The notes: a model not told the origin generated them from the sequence alone. 5,500 nucleotides of DNA from Thermoanaerobacterales bacterium (GCA_012839145.1 DUNY01000145.1:1-5500); one strand, 5' to 3'. Counted from the first letter of the stretch, positions 1-5,133 are shown. Program-made: numbers and translations.

Positions 1-1371
1 CTTCTCGCTGCATTTCTTTTTACTGTCAGCGCATCCATTATGGCATCCCCATAGTTTGTCTGCGACCGGTGCCCAATTTTCTGCCGTGGTCACACATTTA
101 TCAGACAACTTGTGTACATCCTCAGGGTGCATCAAATCAGTAGAACAAGCGCCGGAGTCGTCTACAATTTTACTCAGCTTTCCCGGATTATCCAGTACCG
201 GGCAGGGGCGCAGCATATTTCCATTAAAGGGCTGATTTTCTTTGTAGCCCATAAACAGTGGAGACTTGAAGGATTCCAGCAGTGTCTTTTCTTTTATGTT
301 TGAATCGGAGTAGTGGATAAATGCACACGGTTCAATATCACCGTTGGCATTGATATGCAGATACCTTCTGCCGCCGGCAATACATCCACCCACATATTCT
401 CCGTCATTCCAGAAGTCAAGAGTAAAAATCGGTTTTTCCTGCCTGAATTTGCGGATTTGGTGATACATAAATTCACGTTGTTCAGCCGTAGCCAACAATT
501 CAGGAACGGCGTCAACTCCAACCGGCATGTAGGTGAAGAGCCATGTGAATTTAGCACCCCATTCTATCATTTTGTCAAAATATTCTTCGCTTCCAATTAC
601 ATCCGCATTTTTGCTTGTATAGCAGCAAGAAACTCCAAAGAGAAGCTTCTTCGCCTTAAGGATTTTCATGGCATTCATAACGGCTGCAAATGTACCTTTT
701 CCACGGCGAAAATCGGTTTCTTCTTCAAAACCTTCTACGCTGATCGCCGGGATAAAGTTTTTAACACGCAGCATTTCATCGGCAAACGCCTCATCAATCA
801 AGGTAGCATTTGTGAATGAAAGAAATACACAATCAGAATGCTTTTCGCATAGAGAAATAATGTCTTTTTTTCTGACCAGCGGCTCGCCGCCTGAATAGAT
901 GAAGAAATATATGCCCAGTTCTTTCCCTTGACAAATTATACTATCCAGGGTTTCATAGTCCATATTTAATTTGCTGCCATATTCCGCTGCCCAACATCCT
1001 TTACACTTCAAATTGCAGGCAGAAGTTGGATCCATTAAGATAGTCCACGGAATATTGCAATTGTATTTTTTACGATATTCTTCCTGCTTTGGCCAGCCAA
1101 TGAGACCGGCATTCAGAATCATATTTTCAAATATTGTCCGCCGGACACCGCTGTCAATATCCGTCCAAAGGCTCTTAATCAGCCTATACCAATTACTGTC
1201 AGGATTTTCGATAACTTGTCTGACTACATTTCTTTGTACTTCAAAGTTGTTGTTTCTGTCGAATTTGTCTACCCAGTTCATTAATTTTGGAATATTGTTA
1301 TCAGGGTCTTTGTCAAGATAGTCATATACTTTTCTGAGACCGTAACTTTTGATTTTATCGGTAACATTCAT
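1..1371 (-). CDS. Radical SAM protein with SPASM-like C-terminal region (C-terminus cut by window edge)
   Basis: Translating the minus strand from ATG at 1371 gives 457 codons open to base 1, with no stop. An AAGGA Shine-Dalgarno lies at 1385-1389, with rather long spacing. Residues 1-105 form a charged helical N-terminal region. The radical SAM core starts near 108, with the CxxxCxxC iron-sulfur motif at C119, C123 and C126 (CNLKCKGC) and the SAM-binding GGEP at 161-164. A Cys-rich tail includes C330, C349 (NGDIEPC), C390, C426, C443, C447 and C454, and resembles a SPASM or twitch region that binds further 4Fe-4S clusters. By family knowledge this is a cytosolic oxygen-sensitive enzyme that cleaves SAM to a 5'-deoxyadenosyl radical. 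I recall clostridial relatives of about 460-470 residues annotated only as radical SAM protein, so few residues should be missing. The substrate is unknown. The TetR gene upstream on the same strand probably controls it. A peptide-modifying or sulfatase-maturase-like role is possible but not shown. Confidence 0.93.
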   Translation of the reverse strand, partial: MNVTDKIKSYGLRKVYDYLDKDPDNNIPKLMNWVDKFDRNNNFEVQRNVVRQVIENPDSNWYRLIKSLWTDIDSGVRRTIFENMILNAGLIGWPKQEEYRKKYNCNIPWTILMDPTSACNLKCKGCWAAEYGSKLNMDYETLDSIICQGKELGIYFFIYSGGEPLVRKKDIISLCEKHSDCVFLSFTNATLIDEAFADEMLRVKNFIPAISVEGFEEETDFRRGKGTFAAVMNAMKILKAKKLLFGVSCCYTSKNADVIGSEEYFDKMIEWGAKFTWLFTYMPVGVDAVPELLATAEQREFMYHQIRKFRQEKPIFTLDFWNDGEYVGGCIAGGRRYLHINANGDIEPCAFIHYSDSNIKEKTLLESFKSPLFMGYKENQPFNGNMLRPCPVLDNPGKLSKIVDDSGACSTDLMHPEDVHKLSDKCVTTAENWAPVADKLWGCHNGCADSKKKCSEK

Positions 1372-1403
1372 TATACTGCCACATTCCTTTCTTTTAACTT
1401 TGG

Positions 1404-1435
1404 ATTATATAGCATGAAACAAACCTTATGCTATA
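1404..1435 (-). promoter_or_regulatory. Putative promoter -10 box with overlapping inverted-repeat operator for the radical SAM gene
   Basis: On the minus strand a perfect TATAAT lies at 1404-1409, about 32 bases before the ATG. An 8-bp inverted repeat, TATAGCAT (1408-1415) and ATGCTATA (1428-1435) with a 12-base spacer, overlaps its edge and covers the place where a -35 box would be. No good -35 hexamer is visible at 16-18 bp spacing. The layout fits an operator for a dimeric regulator such as the TetR protein encoded just upstream, acting by blocking polymerase, or by activation given the poor -35. Binding by that protein is inference. Confidence 0.45.
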
Positions 1436-1467
1436 AACATTGTAGGTTTTCATATGCTTTTTTGCCA

Positions 1468-1520
1468 CAGACAATAAAGGCGTGATGTACAATTTTTGCA
1501 CATCACGCCTTTATTGACTG
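1468..1520 (-). terminator. Strong hairpin, likely intrinsic terminator of the TetR gene
   Basis: A perfect 17-bp stem (1472-1488 with 1500-1516) encloses an 11-base loop, and three more pairs lie outside one A/A mismatch. The GC-rich core GGCGTGATGT is flanked by AATAAA and its complement TTTATT, so the short U-rich stretch lies inside the stem foot instead of after it. It begins about 30 bases after the stop of the minus-strand TetR gene, a normal distance for a terminator. It would separate TetR transcription from the radical SAM gene, which seems to have its own -10 box. The symmetry would let it act on both strands. An overlapping smaller hairpin (GACTG/CAGTC, 1516-1530) shares its foot. 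Confidence 0.6.
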
Positions 1521-1546
1521 AAATTCAGTCATTTAATGCAGTTTGT

Positions 1547-2113
1547 CTAAATCTGGGGTTTAATTTGGCAATTTAGCAATGCATTTCTGATATGACCGTC
1601 ACATATCTTACCCATTTTATCAATCGCGATTTTAGGATCTTCTTTCATGCCGGTACGAATCCACTCCAATACCAATCCTACTAAAGCATATTTATAAAAA
1701 TCGGCAAGGAATTTTCTGTCTTCTTCAGATACATTTAAATCCTTTGCCTTCTCATTTACGAAGTTAAGCATTATATTATCGGTAATGTTATATAAGTACC
1801 GTTCCAGTTGTTCACGGCTTAACGAGTTATAAGCATGAAAAATTAACTTCTTGTTTTCCAACAAATAGTTTGCTGACTGTAAGAAGCCTTGCTGCCAATT
1901 ATCGTATGTTTTGTTCTCATCTATTACCTGTTTTGCTTCTATTATGAAAATCCAATCCATTAAATCATAAACATCTTGAAAATGATAATAGAAAGTGTTA
2001 CGATTAACACCGCACTCATCAACAATATCTTTAATTGTGATTTTATCAAGAGTAGTCTGGTTGAGAAGTTTCATAAAGGATGCTGCCAAAGCCTTCTTCG
2101 TTATTTCCGACAT
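1547..2113 (-). CDS. TetR/AcrR-family transcriptional regulator, DhaS-like Firmicutes type
   Basis: This encodes a 188-residue protein from ATG at 2113. That start is preferred over the in-frame one at 2146 because a strong AGGAGGT (2120-2126) sits six bases before it, and MSEITKK is a natural TetR N-terminus. Residues 8-54 form the DNA-binding domain, with the helix-turn-helix at about 26-45 (ITIKDIVDECGVNRNTFYYHF) ending in the TFYYHF signature. The all-helical C-terminal half resembles, from memory, the C-terminal domain of short Firmicutes regulators related to DhaS; its ligand pocket cannot be assigned. The gene lies upstream of and codirectional with the radical SAM gene, separated by a hairpin and a promoter with an inverted repeat. 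The likely job is ligand-responsive control of that gene and perhaps of itself. Most TetR proteins repress, but DhaS activates, so the sign is open. Confidence 0.93.
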   Translation of the reverse strand: MSEITKKALAASFMKLLNQTTLDKITIKDIVDECGVNRNTFYYHFQDVYDLMDWIFIIEAKQVIDENKTYDNWQQGFLQSANYLLENKKLIFHAYNSLSREQLERYLYNITDNIMLNFVNEKAKDLNVSEEDRKFLADFYKYALVGLVLEWIRTGMKEDPKIAIDKMGKICDGHIRNALLNCQIKPQI

Positions 2114-2160
2114 TATTTTACCTCCTCGCTTCAAGGGTGAAACCAATGGCGTTCTTTCAT

Positions 2161-2222
2161 CGGCTTTCTTTTATATAATATCATATTTTGCTCGATGTTT
2201 TATTATATATAATAAATAGCCG
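2161..2222. repeat. AT-rich imperfect inverted repeat upstream of the TetR gene
   Basis: Arms at 2161-2180 and 2201-2222 can form about 18 pairs: CGGCT/AGCCG at the ends and TATATAATA-type pairing inside, around a 20-base loop. The right arm itself contains a perfect 18-bp palindrome, TTTATTATATATAATAAA (2199-2216). It lies 48-109 bases before the TetR start, where that gene's promoter and operator should be, and several TATAAT-like boxes fall in it, but no convincing -35 was found. It also abuts the start of the decayed gene fragment, so it could mark a rearrangement scar. The symmetry is seen directly; the function is open. Confidence 0.45.
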
Positions 2223-2432
2223 AATCGTTACAGATCTTTCCGAAAAGGTGGCAAAAATAAAAATTGAAGGGAATACTAGTTTTAAAGTGGAGGATAAGTT
2301 TAAAGTCATCCCGAATCATGCCTGTACTGGCAAACATGACAAGCTTTCTTGGGGGGTCATAGGAATGGGACAATCGTAAAGGTAATTGATATTGACGCCC
2401 GGGGAGGAAGCAACAGACCTTTCTTTCAATAA
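2218..2432 (+). pseudogene. C-terminal remnant of a D-threonine aldolase / D-serine dehydratase-like gene, truncated and frameshifted
   Basis: In the frame of 2188, the sequence reads LSEKVAKI, then FKVEDKFKVIPNHACTGKHD, then runs to a stop at 2377-2379. The homologous reading then continues in another frame, NGTIVKVIDIDARGGS, ending at TAA 2430-2432. In the fold-type III PLP enzymes D-threonine aldolase and D-serine dehydratase, the C-terminal domain has the order LSEEH, GDxVxxxPNHxC, a hydrophobic strand with VxxGxVV, then ARG near the end. The His and Cys of PNHxC are metal ligands. All these landmarks appear here in order, with a frameshift between about 2338 and 2364. The PLP-binding N-terminal portion, roughly 300 residues, is absent, because the upstream DNA is the AT-rich repeat and the TetR gene. 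No ribosome binding site or sensible start is present. I conclude this is a dead relic; the family match is from memory. Confidence 0.62.
2392..2410 (+). repeat. Direct repeat copy 1 (encodes the DARGGS segment)
   Basis: TTGACGCCCGGGGAGGAAG matches bases 2978-2996 at 18 of 19 positions. Here it lies in the last part of the D-threonine aldolase-like remnant, read as DARGGS, twelve codons before the stop if counted from the Asp. The two copies bracket the cupin gene. Confidence 0.75.
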
Positions 2433-2516
2433 ACTTTGGCAGTCGTTATTTCGTAAAGGATTTATGTTAAATTATCTCGAATTAAATAAAATCACACAAG
2501 AAGGGAGTAAAACATA

Positions 2517-2918
2517 ATGGAAGTTACCAATATCTATAAGGCTTTACAAAAGGCACAAAGAGACGAGGCTGTTGGGATAAAAAGCATTAGATTGAGCGGA
2601 GATGAACATTTTGCGCTATATGCAGCTGAAATTGACGGCCATAAAAGAATAGGGGCTCATTATCATGCTGAGGGGAAAGAAATCTATCAGATAGTCGAAG
2701 GCAAAGGAAAGATGCACATCGGAATACCCAAATCAGGTAATGAAGTGGAGTGGAAGGAGCCAGCAGAGGTCAGCAAGGGAGATTGTTTTACTGTAAATAA
2801 AAAACAGGTCCACCAATTGGAAAATACAAGTTCTGAAAAATTAATAATAATCTTTGCCTGCCCATACTCACATATAAGTACAGACAGAATAGTTGTAGAC
2901 GGAGTAAAAGAAAATTAG
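2517..2918 (+). CDS. Small single-domain cupin protein
   Basis: This is a 133-residue protein with ATG at 2517 and AAGGGAG at 2501-2507, nine bases before it. It is one beta-barrel cupin domain, the usual length for this class. Motif 1 is GAHYHAEGKE (46-55), supplying metal ligands H48, H50 and E55, followed by the conserved VEGKG turn at 60-64. Motif 2 is GDCFTVNKKQVHQLEN (88-103), supplying H99 and N103, though the usual PxG is replaced by KKQ. The complete ligand set predicts binding of a divalent metal such as Fe, Mn, Zn or Ni. The protein has no signal peptide and is cytosolic. Such proteins range from isomerases and dioxygenases to sugar or small-molecule sensors, and nothing here fixes the substrate. 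It appears monocistronic: a decayed gene lies before it and a 27-codon ORF starts one base after its stop. No strong promoter was found; TTGGCA at 2436-2441 is a weak -35 candidate. Confidence 0.9.
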   Translation: MEVTNIYKALQKAQRDEAVGIKSIRLSGDEHFALYAAEIDGHKRIGAHYHAEGKEIYQIVEGKGKMHIGIPKSGNEVEWKEPAEVSKGDCFTVNKKQVHQLENTSSEKLIIIFACPYSHISTDRIVVDGVKEN

Positions 2919-2919
2919 A

Positions 2920-3003
2920 ATGCAAGAAATTAAATCAGCTATAGTACAGGGAGGGTCTATTAAAAAAACCATCTATTTTGACGCTCGGGGAGGAAGTATT
3001 TGA
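2920..3003 (+). pseudogene. 27-codon ORF ending in DARGGSI, probable second relic of the same gene family
   Basis: ATG at 2920 starts one base after the cupin stop, and the ORF ends at TGA 3001-3003. It reads MQEIKSAIVQGGSIKKTIYF followed by DARGGSI. Its last part aligns without gaps to the end of the upstream remnant: QGGSIKKTIYFDARGGS against RNGTIVKVIDIDARGGS. Both stop soon after GGS. The nearest Shine-Dalgarno-like GGAG (2901-2904) is 15 bases away, too far for good initiation. The best reading is a second C-terminal scrap of the D-threonine aldolase-like family. The other option is a real small peptide translationally coupled to the cupin gene. Confidence in the resemblance is higher than in either interpretation. 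Confidence 0.4.
2978..2996 (+). repeat. Direct repeat copy 2 (encodes the DARGGS segment)
   Basis: TTGACGCTCGGGGAGGAAG differs from 2392-2410 at a single base, a silent third-codon position in the shared DARGGS reading. Similarity falls off quickly at the nucleotide level on both sides, while the protein-level match extends about ten codons upstream. Confidence 0.75.
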
Positions 3004-3032
3004 AGCCTCCAGTTGAATAATATTACATGTGA

Positions 3033-3082
3033 GTGGGGATGTTTCACTTGTCATCAAAACATGACAATCGAAACATCCCCAC
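3033..3082. terminator. Long two-part hairpin between convergent cupin and phosphofructokinase genes
   Basis: An outer 13-bp perfect stem (GTGGGGATGTTTC, 3033-3045, with 3070-3082) is separated by a 2x2 mismatch from an inner 7-bp perfect stem (TTGTCAT/ATGACAA) with a 6-base loop, CAAAAC. It lies 115 bases after the cupin stop and 55 bases after the phosphofructokinase stop, where a shared bidirectional terminator would be expected. Neither side carries a U-tract, so ordinary intrinsic termination is doubtful. It may instead be an RNA 3'-end stabiliser, an unrecognised palindromic repeat or a mobile-element end. The structure is certain; the role is inferred. Confidence 0.5.
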
Positions 3083-3137
3083 CTGTTGTGTCGAGCAAAT
3101 GACTCATGAATAAAAAGGAATCATACCCAAAAATACA

Positions 3138-4325
3138 CTAAATAAACCTTATATATTTTGGCAGACCGTTTACATAGGGGACTTCTGCCTGACCTTGAAT
3201 GAGAGGTAACATGTAGTCTATGGCTTCTTGGGTAACCCAACGATTTTTATTGTCTATCCATTCCTTAGGGAAAGGTTTAGTGTGATTGGCTACCTGAGAT
3301 AATGGAACGGTACCTGGCTCAAAACCTTTATCGGTCTTCTCAATGGAAATCATAATATCATTTATACCATTCATTATTTTATCCACTCCGGCTTTACCCA
3401 CCATAACAGCGACTTCGTTGTCTACACGTGAAGCTGAATGGGCTGCACACCTTTGAATAATGGACAGCTCAATAACTTTAATCCGTTTTGTGATATCTTG
3501 CTTCACCAGGTGCTCCAGATAACGGCCTACGCCTCCCATTTGTATATTGCCGAATACGTCAGCTTTAGCCTCCCGCAGATGTTCATGAGCATATTTACCG
3601 TCTTTATCTTTCAGGCCTTCGGAGGCTACAATAAATACTTTATCTTTTTTCTTTAAAACTCGCTCCACATCGCTTAAAAAAGCGTCTTCTTCAAAGGTCA
3701 CTTCAGGCAGATATATCAGATGAGGCGAATCAATAACTTCATCTCTTGCTAAAGCGCCGGCGGCAGCTAAAAAACCGCTGTCCCTTCCCATGACTTCTAC
3801 AATTGTAACAGCATTCTTGTCATAAACCTCAGCATCGAAAGCCATTTCCTTAACATTTGTGGCAATAAACTTAGCTGCACTGCCATAACCCGGGCAAAAG
3901 TGGGTGTTAGTAAGGTCATTATCAATAGTCTTTGGTACACCTATTACGCTAATATCTCTACCTGTTTTCTTCATATATTCCGATAACCTGTGAGCAGTAT
4001 CCATGGAGTCGTTTCCACCAATATAGAGAAAATAGCCTATCTGATATTTATCAAAGGTTTCGGAAATTTTTTCAAAGTCTTCATCCTTTAATTTATACCG
4101 GCAGGATCCGAAGGCTGCTGATGGTGAAAACTTTAATAGGTTCAAATCATTTTCATCAATATCGGTCATATCGATTAAATGATCTTTTAGTATTCCTTCG
4201 ATACCGTATTTTGCTGCAAATATTTTAATTCCGTATTTTTTCGCTTCACTTATGATACCATAGCAGCTGGCATTAATAACAGATGTAGGTCCTCCTGATT
4301 GAGCAAAAATCAGATTTTTTTTCAC
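3138..4325 (-). CDS. 6-phosphofructokinase, pyrophosphate-dependent type
   Basis: This is a 395-residue protein from GTG at 4325. A GTG nine bases earlier (4334) overlaps the AGGGGGAG (4334-4341), so the later start, with eight-base spacing, is preferred; it also gives the family-typical start MKKNLIFAQSGGPTSVINAS. Numbering from there, SGGP (10-13) is the phosphoryl-donor loop, GGNDS lies at 103-107, PKTIDND at 131-137 with catalytic base D135, and MGRDSG at 179-184 binds fructose phosphate. Lys132 in PKTIDND and Asp106 in GGNDS stand where ATP enzymes have Gly, which marks PPi use. The enzyme transfers phosphate reversibly between PPi and fructose 6-phosphate to give fructose 1,6-bisphosphate in cytosolic glycolysis and gluconeogenesis, saving ATP. 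The length of about 400 fits the long-type clade and the ORF is intact. The gene is monocistronic, with two promoters upstream and a hairpin downstream. The first Asp of GGDDS is Asn here. Confidence 0.94.
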   Translation of the reverse strand: MKKNLIFAQSGGPTSVINASCYGIISEAKKYGIKIFAAKYGIEGILKDHLIDMTDIDENDLNLLKFSPSAAFGSCRYKLKDEDFEKISETFDKYQIGYFLYIGGNDSMDTAHRLSEYMKKTGRDISVIGVPKTIDNDLTNTHFCPGYGSAAKFIATNVKEMAFDAEVYDKNAVTIVEVMGRDSGFLAAAGALARDEVIDSPHLIYLPEVTFEEDAFLSDVERVLKKKDKVFIVASEGLKDKDGKYAHEHLREAKADVFGNIQMGGVGRYLEHLVKQDITKRIKVIELSIIQRCAAHSASRVDNEVAVMVGKAGVDKIMNGINDIMISIEKTDKGFEPGTVPLSQVANHTKPFPKEWIDNKNRWVTQEAIDYMLPLIQGQAEVPYVNGLPKYIRFI

Positions 4326-4368
4326 AAATTCCACTCCCCCTCTACAATTTTTAATTTATTATAGCGAC

Positions 4369-4397
4369 GTTATAGTACCTAACCTATGCAGATGCAA
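4369..4397 (-). promoter_or_regulatory. Proximal promoter of the phosphofructokinase gene
   Basis: On the minus strand, TTGCAT (4392-4397) and TATAAC (4369-4374) are spaced 17 bp, a good housekeeping sigma match. Transcription would begin near 4362, giving a leader of about 37 bases. A further TATAAT at 4358-4363 lacks a matching -35. Confidence 0.5.
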
Positions 4398-4405
4398 TAT
4401 TAGGT
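4377..4405. repeat. Inverted repeat inside the phosphofructokinase promoter region
   Basis: ACCTAA (4377-4382) and TTAGGT (4400-4405) face each other across 17 bases. The pair spans the -35 box and spacer of the proximal promoter, and would lie in the leader RNA from the distal one. It could be an operator for an unidentified regulator, but six-base arms can arise by chance. Confidence 0.25.
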
Positions 4406-4412
4406 TTTCTCT

Positions 4413-4441
4413 ATTATAGCATGGGATTTATGCTCAGACAA
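4413..4441 (-). promoter_or_regulatory. Distal, stronger promoter of the phosphofructokinase gene
   Basis: On the minus strand, TTGTCT (4436-4441) and a perfect TATAAT (4413-4418) are spaced 17 bp, and TGC directly before TATAAT makes an extended -10. This is one of the best promoter matches in the window. Transcription from near 4406 would give a leader of about 80 bases that crosses the proximal promoter. Confidence 0.6.
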
Positions 4442-4578
4442 GGTGAAGGTGTTTGAATTCATCTACAGAAGAATAGTTTCAAGCTAAAAAATAAAGAAGA
4501 AGGTAAAAGGGAGTAACATGTAGAATACCATCAAATTGTGTAAAAAGAAACATTTATGAGATATAGGAGATGGTATGT

Positions 4579-5001
4579 ATGTGGCTGATACTTGCGCTAC
4601 TATCGGCAGTTTTCGCTTCATTGGTTACAATTTTCGGGAAAATAGGGCTTCAAGGTATTGATGTTAGTGCTGCTACAGCTCTAAGAGCAATTATAATGGG
4701 AGCTTTTCTTACCATTGTGGCGTTTTTGCGGGGGAAACTTGGCCTTGTTTCATCAATCTATGAGAATAAAACAGCGTTTACTTATATTATCCTAAGTGGT
4801 GTAGCTGGAGCCTTGTCTTGGTTGTTTTCATTTTGGGCTTTAAAATTTGGGAAAGTGTCACAAGTGACACCCGTTGACAGACTGAGTGTAGTATTTGCCA
4901 TTGTCTTTGCGGCATTGTTTTTGAACGAAAAACTAAGCCTCATCGGCGGCGTAGGAGTATTGTTTATTACTGCAGGGGTTATTATGGTGGCCATGAGTTG
5001 A
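4579..5001 (+). CDS. Single-domain EamA (half-DMT) family membrane transporter
   Basis: This is a 140-residue very hydrophobic protein. The ATG at 4579 is chosen over 4570 because AGGAG (4565-4569) touches the earlier ATG but is well spaced from the later one, and MWLILALLSA is the usual start. Five membrane segments are visible at about 3-21, 31-51, 66-90, 98-115 and 118-138. Family features include the FGKIGLQG loop (19-26), VTPVDRLSVVFAIVFA (96-111) and FLNEKLS (114-120), which match the EamA repeat. Typical DMT exporters carry two such repeats in about 300 residues. One-repeat proteins of about 140 residues are a known form and presumably dimerise, so this is not a truncation. It acts in the cytoplasmic membrane as a drug/metabolite-type carrier of unknown substrate. 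It is divergent from the phosphofructokinase gene, and the following TetR gene has its own promoter. No clear promoter was found for it. Confidence 0.92.
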   Translation: MWLILALLSAVFASLVTIFGKIGLQGIDVSAATALRAIIMGAFLTIVAFLRGKLGLVSSIYENKTAFTYIILSGVAGALSWLFSFWALKFGKVSQVTPVDRLSVVFAIVFAALFLNEKLSLIGGVGVLFITAGVIMVAMS

Positions 5002-5057
5002 AACTCAATACAATCAGAGTCTGTAGTAAGGAAAGTAGTGGATTCCTTCCAACAATA

Positions 5058-5086
5058 TTGACAAAATTGATTATGAAGGTTATTAT
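5058..5086 (+). promoter_or_regulatory. Near-consensus promoter of the second TetR gene
   Basis: A perfect TTGACA (5058-5063) is followed after exactly 17 bp by TATTAT (5081-5086). Transcription is expected near 5093, just before the palindrome at 5101-5116 and about 40 bases before the TTG start. Confidence 0.7.
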
Positions 5087-5100
5087 GAATATAACTCAAA

Positions 5101-5116
5101 ATGAATCTCGATTCAT
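5101..5116 (+). promoter_or_regulatory. Putative autoregulatory operator of the second TetR gene
   Basis: ATGAATC and GATTCAT form a 16-bp palindrome around a two-base centre (TC). It lies between the expected transcription start and the GGAGG ribosome binding site (5121-5125), so a bound dimer would block elongation or initiation. The TGAAT...ATTCA form resembles, from memory, operators of some TetR-family fatty-acid regulators. Binding by the adjacent gene product is inferred. Confidence 0.5.
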
Positions 5117-5133
5117 AAACGGAGGTTCCGAAA

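Noticed and set aside
112..1321. Several plus-strand and minus-strand ORFs of 63-168 codons across the first 1.3 kb
   Set aside because: They lie in other frames of the radical SAM gene, whose long open minus-strand frame carries clear motifs. Their translations show no domain or composition of a real protein, and none has a good ribosome binding site.
2188..2379. 63-codon plus-strand ORF as an intact gene
   Set aside because: The N-terminal part comes from the AT-rich inverted repeat, no Shine-Dalgarno precedes the ATG, and the family resemblance continues in another frame past its stop. It is better described as a pseudogene.
3438..3656. 72-codon plus-strand ORF inside the phosphofructokinase gene
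   Set aside because: It is a shadow of the well-supported minus-strand gene.
4443..4487. 14-codon ORF starting with GTG in the divergent intergenic region
   Set aside because: It is too short to judge and overlaps the end of the distal phosphofructokinase promoter. Its starting GTG has no clear Shine-Dalgarno.
5028..5048. AAGGAA/TTCCTT hairpin after the half-DMT gene
   Set aside because: The stem is only six pairs with a 9-base loop and no U-tract, too weak to call a terminator.
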